A stretch of 64,000 bases of DNA from Oegoconia quadripuncta (lineage: Eukaryota > Arthropoda > Insecta > Lepidoptera > Autostichidae), in assembly GCA_949316235.1 (NCBI GenBank), contig OX438741.1:21790324-21854323 (forward strand), given 5' to 3'. The position numbers were made by a program, and so were the translations under genes. The notes under the pieces are model-generated. The model did no database searches. It was not told the origin of the DNA and was given only the letters and a program-made list of their open reading frames with translations. This document shows, in pieces, positions 63,961-64,000 of the stretch (position 1 is the first letter of the stretch; each line of letters opens with the position of its first letter).

Positions 63961-64000
63961 TTTAGTTGGTGTACATCCGATTCGACACCGTTAGTCGAAT
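63961..64000. mobile_element. Truncated end of an M2 MITE at the window edge
   Basis: TTTAGTTGGTGTACATCCGA followed by TTCGACACC equals the right arm of the two M2 copies. The rest of the element is absent; the tRNA-like sequence before it marks the break. Confidence 0.75.

Noticed and set aside
1..64000. CRISPR arrays, bacterial operons or defence systems
   Set aside because: No regularly spaced repeats or bacterial-type gene layout; introns, SINEs and LINEs show nuclear animal DNA.

Overview
The window looks like nuclear DNA from a moth or butterfly. It is AT-rich and intron-rich, and it is crowded with decayed non-LTR retrotransposon tails, tRNA-derived and 5S-like SINEs, TA-flanked MITEs and a Tc1-type transposon of the kinds common in Lepidoptera. 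I cannot name the species. The assignment rests on repeat style and on the insect-type gene structure, not on a search.

Only one host gene is supported. It is a plus-strand BCOR/BCORL1-type Polycomb corepressor (Drosophila CG14073 is the fly relative I know of). I reconstruct six coding exons: 22336-22344 (M-A-I only), 50651-56596 (a 5.9-kb exon), 56684-56850, 57914-58125, 58915-59105 and 60297-60521. All junctions are GT-AG and the frame is kept throughout, giving about 2249 residues. The protein has a long disordered N-terminal part with a PLDLS CtBP motif, a SUMO-interaction-like acidic patch and about a dozen SUMO-acceptor-type motifs. Ankyrin repeats and a C-terminal PUFD-like domain, the part of BCOR that binds PCGF in PRC1.1, follow. 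The first coding intron is about 28 kb. The next is 87 bp, a multiple of three and stop-free.

Layout. 1-22 kb: no host gene recognised; this part holds non-LTR fragments (jockey-like RT at 2.2 kb, LINE tails at 8.2, 10.4, 12.1 and 15.5 kb), a complete Tc1 DD34E transposase ORF (2978-4093, minus), SINEs, MITEs and a GT microsatellite. 21.7-22.34 kb: probable promoter and 5' UTR of the BCOR gene, with two small upstream ORFs. 22.3-50.65 kb: the giant intron, carrying SINEs, LINE tails, an RTE-like fragment (41.4-42.0 kb), a 0.7-kb near-perfect hairpin (33.67-34.37 kb), a foldback element with about 70-bp TIRs (44.7-45.1 kb) and several dispersed repeat families. 50.65-60.52 kb: the body of the gene, with a SINE in its last intron. 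60.52-64 kb: 3' UTR and downstream DNA with an inverted repeat, two MITE families and tRNA-like fragments.

In function, everything but the BCOR-like gene is mobile or repetitive DNA. Its likely effect is on the size, splicing and regulation of the host gene. No CRISPR array, operon or bacterial-type system is present.
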